NCBI RefSeq assembly: GCF_004362525.1
Contig: NZ_SNXS01000001.1
Span: 668,520 to 732,519 of the forward strand
Length of the DNA: 64,000 bases
Reading direction: 5' to 3'
From: Roseateles toxinivorans
GTDB taxonomy: Bacteria; Pseudomonadota; Gammaproteobacteria; Burkholderiales; Burkholderiaceae_C
In this document: one piece after another, positions 54,178 through 62,833 of the stretch
How the letters are laid out: every line of letters starts with the position of its first letter
Numbering within the stretch: position 1 is the first letter of the stretch
Program-made: the position numbers and the translations under genes
The notes under the pieces: model-generated
Told to the model about the DNA's origin: nothing
Seen by the model: the letters and a program-made list of their open reading frames with translations, nothing else
Database searches by the model: none

Positions 54178-56133
54178 ATGTGCGGAATATCCGGGCTATT
54201 TGACACGCGGAACAAGAGAGACTTTCCGCGTGAGCTGATACGTCGAATCAATGACATACAGGCCCATCGAGGCCCGGATGAAGACGATCTGCACCTGGAG
54301 CCAGGTCTTGCGTTCGGGCACCGCCGCCTGTCGGTCATCGACCTGGAGACAGGCATTCAGCCGCAGTTCAACGAAGACGGGTCGGTTGTCATTGTCTTCA
54401 ATGGCGAGATCTACAACTATCAGGAGCTGGTGCCCGAGCTGAAGGCGCTGGGGCATCAGTTCAAGACGCGCAGCGACACCGAGGTCATTGTTCATGCCTG
54501 GGAGAGCTGGGGCGAGGACTGCGTGCACCGCCTGCGCGGCATGTTCGCCTTTGTGATCTGGGACCGCAATCGCCAGACCCTTTTCATGGCGCGCGACCGC
54601 ATGGGCGTCAAGCCCCTGCACTACGCACTGTTGCCCGACGGCACGCTGATCTTCGGATCCGAACTGAAGGTGCTCACTGCCCATCCCGAGTTTCAACGCC
54701 AGATTGATCCGCTCGCTGTGGAGGAGTACTTCGCTCTCGGATACGTTGCTGACCCACGTTGCATCTATCGCAACGCGCATAAGCTGGCGGCTGGCCATGT
54801 GCTGACCCTGCGGCACGGCATGCAAAGACTGCCCGAGCCGCGCTCCTACTGGGACGTCAAGTTCACGCTGGACAATCCGATCTCAGAGAGAGACGCTCAG
54901 GCGGAACTGTTGGGGCGCATGGATGAGTCTGTGCGCCTGCGCATGATCGCTGATGTGCCGCTGGGAGCGTTTTTGTCCGGCGGAGTCGATTCGAGCGCTG
55001 TGGTGGCCACGATGGCCGGGCTTAGCAATCAAGCCGTGCGGACCTGCGCGATCGGATTTGATGATCCTGCCTTCAATGAGTCGGCCTTTGCACAGCAGGT
55101 TGCGACCCGCTACCACACCGACCATCGGCTGGAGATCGTCAAGAGCGACGACTTTGACCTGATCGACACCCTGGCTTGGCTGTACGACGAGCCGTTTGCC
55201 GACAGCTCGGCGATTCCGACCTACCGGGTCTGCCAACTGGCGCGAAAGCATGTGACGGTGGCGCTTTCGGGTGATGGTGGTGATGAGACCTTTGGCGGCT
55301 ACCGTCGCTACCGGCTCCACCTCGCCGAAGAGAAGGCCCGGCAGGCGATGCCCATCGGTCTGCGCCGGCCCGTGTTCGGCGCCCTTGGGCAGCTCTATCC
55401 GAAGGCCGACTGGGCGCCGCGCATGTTCCGCGCAAAAACGACTTTTCAAGCCTTGGCCATGGACGCAGCTCAGGCCTACCAGCACAGCATGTCGATACTG
55501 CGGACCGATGAGCGAGCCGCCCTGTTCTCCGACGGCTTCAAGCGCAGCTTGGGTGGCTACAGCACGCTCGACCTGTTCCGCCAGCATGCGGCCCAGGCCG
55601 GTACGGACGACCCGCTGGCGCTGATCCAGTACCTCGACTACAAGACTTGGCTGGTCGGCGATATCAACACCAAGGTGGACCGGGCCAGCATGGCCCATTC
55701 GCTGGAGGTTCGCGAGCCCTTGATGGACCATCGCTTGGTGGAATGGCTGGCAACCTTGCCAACAGCCATGAAGGTGCATGACGGGGAAGGGAAGTGGCTG
55801 CTGAAGAAAGCATTTGAGCCGAAGCTGCCGGCGGACATTCTTTACCGTCCGAAAATGGGTTTCTCGGTGCCATTGGCCAAGTGGCTGCGCGGCCCGTTGG
55901 CCCAGCGTACGAGAGATGCGGTGCTGGGGCCGCGGATGGCTGACACCGGTTTTTTCAACCAGCACGTGTTGAAGACGATGGTGGATCAGCACCAAAGTGG
56001 GCTGCGGGATCATTCGGTGTCGCTCTGGGCTTTGCTGATGTTCGATGCCTTTCTCAAATGCAGCGGCGAGGGCGTCCAGTCGGCGCATCGTCATGCGGAT
56101 GCATCACTAGGTCTCGCTTCGACGAGCGCCTGA
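54178..56133 (+). CDS. Asparagine synthase-like amidotransferase of the XrtA system (TIGR03108-type)
   Basis: 651 residues. The glutaminase nucleophile is Cys2 (MCGISGLFD), with RRLSVIDL and VFNGEIYNY completing the class II domain. The synthetase half carries the PP-loop GAFLSGGVDSSAVVA (about 258-272) and ALSGDGGDETFGGYRRY. Glutamine would supply ammonia to amidate a carboxyl group, here possibly on the uronic acid made by the preceding dehydrogenase. A 19-base gap separates the two genes. Length and motif order agree with exosortase-associated members. Confidence 0.93.
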   Translation: MCGISGLFDTRNKRDFPRELIRRINDIQAHRGPDEDDLHLEPGLAFGHRRLSVIDLETGIQPQFNEDGSVVIVFNGEIYNYQELVPELKALGHQFKTRSDTEVIVHAWESWGEDCVHRLRGMFAFVIWDRNRQTLFMARDRMGVKPLHYALLPDGTLIFGSELKVLTAHPEFQRQIDPLAVEEYFALGYVADPRCIYRNAHKLAAGHVLTLRHGMQRLPEPRSYWDVKFTLDNPISERDAQAELLGRMDESVRLRMIADVPLGAFLSGGVDSSAVVATMAGLSNQAVRTCAIGFDDPAFNESAFAQQVATRYHTDHRLEIVKSDDFDLIDTLAWLYDEPFADSSAIPTYRVCQLARKHVTVALSGDGGDETFGGYRRYRLHLAEEKARQAMPIGLRRPVFGALGQLYPKADWAPRMFRAKTTFQALAMDAAQAYQHSMSILRTDERAALFSDGFKRSLGGYSTLDLFRQHAAQAGTDDPLALIQYLDYKTWLVGDINTKVDRASMAHSLEVREPLMDHRLVEWLATLPTAMKVHDGEGKWLLKKAFEPKLPADILYRPKMGFSVPLAKWLRGPLAQRTRDAVLGPRMADTGFFNQHVLKTMVDQHQSGLRDHSVSLWALLMFDAFLKCSGEGVQSAHRHADASLGLASTSA

Positions 56134-56188
56134 ACAATGTGGGCACGCAGTTGAAGGAATACATCAAGCCAACGCGTGAAGAGTTCTT

Positions 56189-56666
56189 ATGAAGAAAGTA
56201 ATTCTTGTTGAATTCAATCCAACTCCTGGGCCTGCAAGCCAAAACCATACAGCCGGTGATGACGCACCAGTATCTGGCTCGTTTCGAGAGTGCCGACGTC
56301 GCCGCTCAAGCAAGAAAGCGGCTTGAAGCGGTGCACGTCGATGGGAAAGCGGTATTTGGATTTGATGAGTCAGAGCTCAACAGTCTGTATTTTGGCTCTC
56401 AAATTCGCAACGTCCTGCCTGCTCAAACTCGCGTGGCATCGACGCTGGACGCAAATCTGCATACAAGCTTTTTCGACATCTTATACAAGATCGAAGGCCT
56501 CAAAAGTGGCCGACATCACCCCGATGGCTGCCTGTGGATTCAGTCCGCGGGGCACAAGGTTCACAGCGAAAATGCGTTCATCCGGGACATACTGTCGACG
56601 TTCACTCAACTGCTTGGTGTGCCGGTTTCCGGCTATCAAGGTCGCAAGGCTGATTTGATTCACTGA
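56189..56666 (+). pseudogene. Remnant of an alkaline-phosphatase-superfamily gene
   Basis: A start codon at 56189 opens MKKVILVEFNPT, an N-terminus typical of phosphodiesterase/alkaline phosphatase-superfamily proteins in these loci. After about 12 codons the reading moves by one frame into a stretch to 56666, ending HHPDGCLWIQSAGHK...LLGVPVSGYQG. That resembles only the C-terminal end of the same superfamily, where a GxLWI strand and a terminal LLGVP segment occur. The metal-binding middle, several hundred residues, is missing. A large internal deletion plus frameshift explains this. The apparent frame from 56205 encodes 153 residues and might still be translated. Confidence 0.6.
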
Positions 56667-56765
56667 AGCAAAGTACTGCTTCAAGCATGCCGGCCGTAAG
56701 GGACCCGAGGGCATTCCCAGTGGCTGACCCTTTTCTTGTGCAGGCTGGCAAGGCGTTCCCAATTC

Positions 56766-57959
56766 ATGAAAATACTCTATCACCACCGAACCGCCTCAAA
56801 AGACGGGCAGGCCGTCCATATCGAGGAAATGATCGAGGCCATGCGCGTCCTGGGCCATCAGGTGCGGGTCGTTTCGCCCGTGGGTGGGGAAGCCGCTTCT
56901 GAACAAGGGCATGGGGGAGGGCGAATGGGTGCTGACATGGGTTGGGTCCACCGACTCAAAGAGCGCCTTCCGAAAGCGCTTTATGAACTTATGGAGCTGG
57001 CGTACTCGTGGATTGCCTACCGCAAGCTGCTGGCCGCGGCGCGGGAGTTCCAGCCAGACGTCATCTACGAGCGCTACAACCTGTACCTGCTCAGCGGCGC
57101 GATGCTCAAGCGCAAACTGAAGATTCCTTTTCTGCTGGAGGTCAATGCTCCGCTGGTGTTCGAGCGCTCGCAGCACAGTGGAGGCTTGTCCTTGCGTGGC
57201 TTGGCGAAGTGGGCGGAACGCCGCGCATGGCGTTCGGCCGACTTTGTGCTTCCGGTTACGAACGTGTTGGCCGAGCATGTGGCGGCCTACGACGTGCCTG
57301 CAGAGCGCATCCAGGTCATACCCAATGGCATCAACAAGGCGCACTTTGCCATAGCACCCGCAGCGGCCCAGGCGAAGGCAGATCTGGGCTTGTCCGATAA
57401 GCTGGTGCTGGGCTTTACCGGTTTCGTTCGAGACTGGCATGGCGTTGACCGTGTGATCAACTGGATGGCGAGCGCAGCGGCGCCGCGCCACGTGCACCTG
57501 TTGATGGTGGGTGACGGCCCGGAACGCGCGGCGCTGGAGGCGCAGGCCAGCCGCCTCGGTTTGAGCGAGCGGGTCCGTTTCACGGGTGTGGTGCATCGAG
57601 ATGAAGTGCCAAGTTATGTCGCTGCATTCGACATCGCCCTGCAGCCCGCTGTGGTCCCTTACGCGTCGCCGCTCAAGTTGATGGAGTACTTGGCTTTGGG
57701 CAAGGCCGTGATTGCCCCAAACTCGCCGAACCTCCGGGAGGTCCTCACCGACGGCACGAATGCCTGGCTTTTCGATGCCTCGGAGCCCCTGAAGTTCGAG
57801 GCCGGGCTGAGCAGCTTGTGCAATGATGCAGAACTGCGGCACAAGCTGGAGGCGGGTGCGCTTGCAACCATTGATCGCCTTGAATTGACGTGGCTGTCCA
57901 ATGCGAAGCGCGTTGTTGCGTTGGCACAGCGCTCCGCCGTCGCAGACGCTCCAATATGA
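56766..57959 (+). CDS. GT4-type glycosyltransferase (first of two)
   Basis: 397 residues from ATG 56766 (MKILYHHRTASKDGQAVHIE). The GT-B N-terminal half ends in VLPVTNVLAEHVA. The C-terminal half holds LGFTGFVRDWHGVDRVINW, LLMVGDGPERAALEAQA, VRFTGVVHRDEVPSYVAAF, and the EX7E-like PYASPLKLMEYLALGKAV. The role is a repeat-unit sugar transfer from a nucleotide donor. The stop overlaps the next gene's start by ATGA at 57956-57959. Confidence 0.92.
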   Translation: MKILYHHRTASKDGQAVHIEEMIEAMRVLGHQVRVVSPVGGEAASEQGHGGGRMGADMGWVHRLKERLPKALYELMELAYSWIAYRKLLAAAREFQPDVIYERYNLYLLSGAMLKRKLKIPFLLEVNAPLVFERSQHSGGLSLRGLAKWAERRAWRSADFVLPVTNVLAEHVAAYDVPAERIQVIPNGINKAHFAIAPAAAQAKADLGLSDKLVLGFTGFVRDWHGVDRVINWMASAAAPRHVHLLMVGDGPERAALEAQASRLGLSERVRFTGVVHRDEVPSYVAAFDIALQPAVVPYASPLKLMEYLALGKAVIAPNSPNLREVLTDGTNAWLFDASEPLKFEAGLSSLCNDAELRHKLEAGALATIDRLELTWLSNAKRVVALAQRSAVADAPI

Positions 57960-59215
57960 ATACATTGCCAAAACCTGACGCCGCTGCGCAGCAGCCGGAC
58001 ACTGTACGGCCGCTGCGGGTGTTGCTCTTTTCTACGCTCTATCCGAGCGCTGCGCGTCCCATTCACGGCATCTTTGTTGAAACGCGCCTTCGCGAGTTGC
58101 TGAAGACCGGGCAGGTGGAAGCCAAGGTCGTGGCCCCTGTGCCGTGGTTCCCGTTCAAGGGCAAATCGTTTGGCGAGTACGGCCTATTCGCCGCCACACC
58201 GTCCGTCGAAGAGCGTCATGGAGTCGAGGTTCACCATCCACGCTACCTGCTGCCGCCAAGAGTGGGCATGAATGTCGCGCCGTACACTCTGGCGCTGGGC
58301 GCGCTGGCAACCATCCGCAAACTGCAGCGTGAGGGGTTTGACTTCGACCTGATCGACGCGCACTACTACTACCCCGATGGCGTCGCGGCCGGCTTGCTGG
58401 CCCGATGGCTTGAGAAACCGTTCGTTGTCACGGCTCGGGGCACGGATCTGAACCTCATTCCCCAGCATGCCCGTCCCAGGCAGCTGATTCTCGAGACGGC
58501 CGAGCGTGCGTCGGCGTCGATCGGGGTCTGCCAAGCGCTGATGACGGCGTTGCAAGGGTTTGGAGCCGCACCGGAGAAGCTCCACACCCTCAGGAATGGC
58601 GTTGACCTGGAGCGCTTCCAGCCTGAAGACCAACTTTCCGCCCGCCAAAAGCTTGGCCTGCCGAGCCCTGGCAGGCTGTTGCTCTCGGTCGGGCACCTGA
58701 TTGAACGCAAGGGGCACGACATTGCCATCGAGGCACTCGCTAGCCTACCTCATGACATCAGCTTGTTGATTGTCGGTGGTGGACCGGAGCGATCTGCGCT
58801 CGAGCAGCAGGCTGCGTCCCTTGGTGTGGCGACGCGGGTTCGATTTGTCGGCATTGTTCCTCAGCTTCAGCTCAAGTCCTGGTACAGCGCCGCCGATGCC
58901 TTAGTACTATGTTCCAGCCGGGAAGGATGGGCAAACGTGTTGCTTGAATCGATGGCCTGCGGCACCCCTGTGATCGCCTCCAACATTTGGGGCACACCGG
59001 AAGTCGTCGCAGTTCCTGCGGCAGGTGTTTTGATGCCCGAGCGTAACGCTGCGGGCCTCGTGAAGGCCTGGGCACAGCTGGAAGGCGACTGGCCGAATCG
59101 AGCTGATACCCGCGCCTATGCGACTGGTTTCGCTTGGGATTCGACGACGGCAGGGCAGTTGCGAATATTCGACGGTATTGCGCGGCGGAATGCCAAGGGA
59201 ATAATCAGCTCATGA
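57956..59215 (+). CDS. GT4-type glycosyltransferase (second of two)
   Basis: 419 residues from ATG 57956. Motifs: VLLFSTLYPSAARPIHGIFV at the N-terminus, FDLIDAHYYYPDGVAAGLLA, VVTARGTDLNLIPQH, and in the C-terminal half LLSVGHLIERKGHDIAIEAL, LIVGGGPERSALEQQA and SREGWANVLLESMACGTPVIA. It has the acceptor pattern of exosortase-cluster glycosyltransferases. Starts coupled to the previous glycosyltransferase gene and runs into a small ORF by ATGA at 59212-59215. Confidence 0.92.
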   Translation: MNTLPKPDAAAQQPDTVRPLRVLLFSTLYPSAARPIHGIFVETRLRELLKTGQVEAKVVAPVPWFPFKGKSFGEYGLFAATPSVEERHGVEVHHPRYLLPPRVGMNVAPYTLALGALATIRKLQREGFDFDLIDAHYYYPDGVAAGLLARWLEKPFVVTARGTDLNLIPQHARPRQLILETAERASASIGVCQALMTALQGFGAAPEKLHTLRNGVDLERFQPEDQLSARQKLGLPSPGRLLLSVGHLIERKGHDIAIEALASLPHDISLLIVGGGPERSALEQQAASLGVATRVRFVGIVPQLQLKSWYSAADALVLCSSREGWANVLLESMACGTPVIASNIWGTPEVVAVPAAGVLMPERNAAGLVKAWAQLEGDWPNRADTRAYATGFAWDSTTAGQLRIFDGIARRNAKGIISS

Positions 59216-59382
59216 TTGAGTTTCTTCTGGTCGTGGTCGAGCTTTGCCTGACCATGCTGTTGCTTCGGTTGGTTGCTCGTAGTCGCACGTCAAGCGAACC
59301 CATGCACCTGGGCCTGTTTGCGTTCAAACTAACGAAAAATGAGCCCAATCCGGCTCGAATGGGTCTCAGAAATCGTGCGTGA
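59212..59382 (+). CDS. Possible small membrane protein
   Basis: 56 codons from ATG 59212, ATGA-coupled to the glycosyltransferase stop. A hydrophobic N-terminus (MIEFLLVVVELCLTMLLLRL) is followed by a polar tail. It overlaps the first 44 bases of the O-ligase gene in another frame. It could be a real micro-protein, a translation relay into the ligase gene, or a chance frame. No homology is recognised. Confidence 0.35.
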   Translation: MIEFLLVVVELCLTMLLLRLVARSRTSSEPMHLGLFAFKLTKNEPNPARMGLRNRA

Positions 59383-60709
59383 CCTGGTTTTGCTGTTCTT
59401 CATGGTGATTCTGATATCACTGGCTGCACGCGGCGTATTCAGTGCCTATCTGCTGTGGGGTTGGGCCGGGCTGGTTGCGATTCAGACCTTCGCCTATGGT
59501 TTCATGCAGAGCATCCCGTATGTCCAGGTGTTTGCGCTACTGACGTTGTTGTTGTTCTTGATCAAAAAAGACCCCGGCGCAGTAGGCTTTTCACCTGATA
59601 GCACGAGTATTTGGTTCTTTGTATTTGGCGTGCACGCCAGCCTGGCTGCGGCATTTGCCTATCCGGAAGTGTATAGAAACTGGGAGTTGTGCGGCAACCT
59701 GCTCAAGACCTTGATCTATTGCCTGGTGATGCCATTGCTCGTTACGAACAGGTATCGGATTCATGTCTTTATGATAGTGTTGGCGCTCTCCGCGGGGTTT
59801 CATGGCATCTTGGATGGACTGAAATTCATCATCACTGCTGGCGGGCATATTTCGCGCGGAAATTCAAAGCTGGGCGACAATAATCACCTGGCAGTGCTGG
59901 TCGCCATGGTTATCCCGGTATTGGGGTATCTTTATACCTACTCGGCCGCACGAGTGACCCGATACCTTTCTTTGTCTGCTTTGGTGATCAACGTCATTGC
60001 CGTGATATCGACCCGGTCGCGTGCGGGACTGCTGACGCTTTTTGCGCTGGCGCTGTGGTACTTATTGCTCAGCCGGCACAAGGTTCGTGGATTTGTCGCC
60101 ATCTTTGCTGTCGTCATTGGGGTGTTCGCGGTTGCGCCGGCCGAATGGACCGAGCGAATGGAGACCATCAAATCCGCAAACGAAGATTCTTCTTTCATGA
60201 CCCGGGTGATGGCTTGGAAACGTGGCAGTGCGATCGCCGTGGAAAATCCCGTATTCGGCGGTGGATTCCACTCCGTTCAGGCACCCGCGCTGTTTTCTCA
60301 GTTCAAGCACAAGCAAGGTATTCTTGGTTTCATTGAAACCGGAGAGGCCACTTATCCGGCTGCTGCTCATAGCATCTATTTCGAGGTGATGGGCGATATG
60401 GGTTTTGTGGGCTTTTTCCTATTCCTGATCGTGCTAATGCTGCCGTTCTTGCATCGAAGGCGGATATTGCAGCTGACTCGAAATCGGCCAGACCTGATGT
60501 GGGCGCACGATCTAGCCAATGTCCTGGCGGCCTGCCTGATTGCTTATTTGGTGGGTGGCGCGTCGATTAGCGCGGCCTACTTTGAATTGCCCTATATCTT
60601 GATCATGCTCATGGCGGTGCTGCGTATCCACGTCACCAAGGAATGCGCCATCGAGGCGCAGCCCGTTGGAAAGATGAAGATGCACCGCACACCCTTGCCA
60701 TCTCATTGA
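59339..60709 (+). CDS. O-antigen ligase/polymerase-like membrane protein of the XrtA system
   Basis: 456 residues with around ten membrane helices (LVLLFFMVILISLAARGVF, ALSLSALVINVIAVIST-type segments) and a large periplasmic loop around VENPVFGGGFHSVQAPALFS and GEATYPAAAHSIYFEVMGD, the Wzy/WaaL signature region. TIGR03097 members are called O-glycosylation ligases of exosortase A systems and may join polymer to a sorted protein. Start ATG 59339 lacks a Shine-Dalgarno site; GTG 59375 gives MRDLVLLFFMV, which fits family N-termini. Locally AT-richer than the flanking genes. Confidence 0.85.
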   Translation: MSPIRLEWVSEIVRDLVLLFFMVILISLAARGVFSAYLLWGWAGLVAIQTFAYGFMQSIPYVQVFALLTLLLFLIKKDPGAVGFSPDSTSIWFFVFGVHASLAAAFAYPEVYRNWELCGNLLKTLIYCLVMPLLVTNRYRIHVFMIVLALSAGFHGILDGLKFIITAGGHISRGNSKLGDNNHLAVLVAMVIPVLGYLYTYSAARVTRYLSLSALVINVIAVISTRSRAGLLTLFALALWYLLLSRHKVRGFVAIFAVVIGVFAVAPAEWTERMETIKSANEDSSFMTRVMAWKRGSAIAVENPVFGGGFHSVQAPALFSQFKHKQGILGFIETGEATYPAAAHSIYFEVMGDMGFVGFFLFLIVLMLPFLHRRRILQLTRNRPDLMWAHDLANVLAACLIAYLVGGASISAAYFELPYILIMLMAVLRIHVTKECAIEAQPVGKMKMHRTPLPSH

Positions 60710-60730
60710 ATTAATCCGAGAGAATTTACT

Positions 60731-62833
60731 TTGCCAGCCAAAAAAATAACACTGATCGGCGCCGGAAACATCGCGCGCACGCATGCGTCCGTTCTTCAGA
60801 GCATTCCTGGGGTCAGTCTGCATGGCGTTTTTGACGTTAGTCAGGGGGCGGCCGAAGCGATGGCCTCGCAGTTCAAGATCCCGGTGGTTCACGACAGCCT
60901 GGAAGCCGCTGCGATGTCCGCGTCGGACGTGTTTCACGTGCTCACGCCGCCGAACCTGCATTTGATGTCGGCGATGCCTTTTGTCGAGGCGGGCAAGACG
61001 GTATTGATAGAAAAGCCGGTGGGCGCAACGGCCGCCGAATGCCAGGCTTTTGCCGCTGCTGCGCAACGCTCCGGCGCGGTGATCGGCGTCAACCAAAACC
61101 TGGCTTTCAACCCGGCGTACCTGAAGTTGCGGAATATGGTGCTGTCGGGCAATATCGGACAGCCAAAGTACATGAGCTATATCTTTGAGGCGCCGTTGCG
61201 GCAGCTCAGCGCCAGGCAGTTCAGCCATTGGATGTTCCGTGAGCCGGGCAATATCCTGCTTGAGCAGGCGGTGCATCCCTTGTCTCAAATCGTGGACTTG
61301 GCCGGACCCGTTCAGGAGCTGAACGCGTTGGCTGAACGGCCCATCGAAATCTCCCCTGGCGTGGGCCTGCACAATGCTTGCCAGGTGTCGATGATTTGCG
61401 AGCGCATGCCGGTCAGTCTGAGATTTCACGTCGGCGCAAATTTCACTGTCTGCAGGATGACGGTGGTTTGCGACGACGGTGTGGCGATTGCCGACATGAC
61501 AAGCAACCAGTTCCACGTGCTCGAACGTTCCGCCTACATGGAGCCCATCGACAACTACATCTCTTCTCGCAAGGCTGCGCGGCAATGGGCCGGCGAGGGC
61601 TTTGCCGGCTTGCGCGACTACGCGCTCTCGATGATTAAGTTGAAGCCGCGTTCGGACGCCTTTTATCTCGGCATGAAGGGCAGCATTGAGGCGTTTTATG
61701 CAGATTTGGCAAGCACTGGCAAGCCGCGTATTGACCTCGCGTTCGGCTCGCACTTGGTTGACGTCTGCGCCAAGATTGCGCAAGGGTTCAAGTCCTTGCC
61801 GCAAACAGACGCCCCGGCCGTAGCCGCCAGCCCCCCAAGCGGGGCACTGGTAGCGGTACTTGGCGGAACCGGCTTCATCGGTGCCTATACGGTTGAAGCG
61901 TTGTTGCGGCTGGGCTACCGTGTTCGAGTCATGGCCCGAGGGGCGGCCAATCTGCAGGAAGTTTTTTATAGGGCTGGCGTTGAGATCGTGCGTGGCGATG
62001 TCAAGAGTCCGAGCGACGTGAAAGCCGCGGTGGCCGGCGTGGCGTTCGCGATAAACCTGGCTCACGGCGGCGGCGGCGGCAACTTCGAAGCGATCCGCGC
62101 TGCCATGGTGGATACCGCAAGCCTCGTGGCAGACGCCTGCGTGGCGGCCGGCGTCAAGCGGCTGGTGCACGTCGGGTCCATCTCCGGGCTGTATCTGGGC
62201 GATGCAGCGGCGAAGGTGACCGGCAGCACCCCGACGGATCCCATGCCGCACACGCGCAATGACTATGCGCATGCCAAGGCCTTGGCAGACGCGACGGTGT
62301 TGTCTCGGCACCAGTCCGGCGGCATGGAGGTGGTGGTGCTGCGTCCGGGCTTGGTCATCGGGGCCGGCACTTCTCCGTTTCACGGCGGGCTGGGATTCTT
62401 CAATAACGACCAGTACTGCGTTGGATGGAATGCCGGATCCAATCCACTCCCCTGGGTGTTGGTGGACGACTGCGCCACTGCCATCGTCGCTGCGCTGGAG
62501 GCTCGCGATGCCGCGGGCAAGGCCTACAACTTGGTTGGCGACGTTCGTCCCGACGCCCGAAGTTACGTGGCTGCCTTGGCCCGTTCGCTCGGGCGGCCGC
62601 TCAAGTTTGTGCCTTCGTCTCCCACCGGACTCTGGCTGATCGAGCTTGGCAAGTGGTTCATCAAACGCGTCGCCGGCCAAAAAGTGAATCGCCCCTTCCT
62701 GCGCGACATCCTGTCCCGTGGACTGCGGAGCCAGTTCGATTGCAGCGATGCCAAACGCGACCTGCATTGGAGCCCTGTGGCAGACCCGGCGGAGTTCCAG
62801 CGCCGAGCGATAGCGGTCCACGGGAAGCGCTGA
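60731..62833 (+). CDS. Fused Gfo/Idh/MocA oxidoreductase and SDR epimerase
   Basis: 700 residues from TTG 60731. The first half (to about 360) is a Gfo/Idh-type NAD(P) enzyme: LIGAGNIARTHASVLQSI, IEKPVGATAAECQAFA and QAVHPLSQIVDLAG. A short linker leads to an extended SDR domain starting near 375: VLGGTGFIGAYTVEALLRLG, VHVGSISGLY and the catalytic Y-x3-K in DYAHAKALAD. Both halves keep their cofactor motifs. The enzyme probably carries out two steps on one nucleotide sugar, such as oxidation and epimerisation or reduction. The stop overlaps the next gene start by 1 base. Confidence 0.88.
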   Translation: MPAKKITLIGAGNIARTHASVLQSIPGVSLHGVFDVSQGAAEAMASQFKIPVVHDSLEAAAMSASDVFHVLTPPNLHLMSAMPFVEAGKTVLIEKPVGATAAECQAFAAAAQRSGAVIGVNQNLAFNPAYLKLRNMVLSGNIGQPKYMSYIFEAPLRQLSARQFSHWMFREPGNILLEQAVHPLSQIVDLAGPVQELNALAERPIEISPGVGLHNACQVSMICERMPVSLRFHVGANFTVCRMTVVCDDGVAIADMTSNQFHVLERSAYMEPIDNYISSRKAARQWAGEGFAGLRDYALSMIKLKPRSDAFYLGMKGSIEAFYADLASTGKPRIDLAFGSHLVDVCAKIAQGFKSLPQTDAPAVAASPPSGALVAVLGGTGFIGAYTVEALLRLGYRVRVMARGAANLQEVFYRAGVEIVRGDVKSPSDVKAAVAGVAFAINLAHGGGGGNFEAIRAAMVDTASLVADACVAAGVKRLVHVGSISGLYLGDAAAKVTGSTPTDPMPHTRNDYAHAKALADATVLSRHQSGGMEVVVLRPGLVIGAGTSPFHGGLGFFNNDQYCVGWNAGSNPLPWVLVDDCATAIVAALEARDAAGKAYNLVGDVRPDARSYVAALARSLGRPLKFVPSSPTGLWLIELGKWFIKRVAGQKVNRPFLRDILSRGLRSQFDCSDAKRDLHWSPVADPAEFQRRAIAVHGKR

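Noticed and set aside
60512-62821. 769-residue frame on the minus strand
   Set aside because: Antisense to the Gfo/Idh-SDR fusion; His/Arg/Gln-rich shadow.
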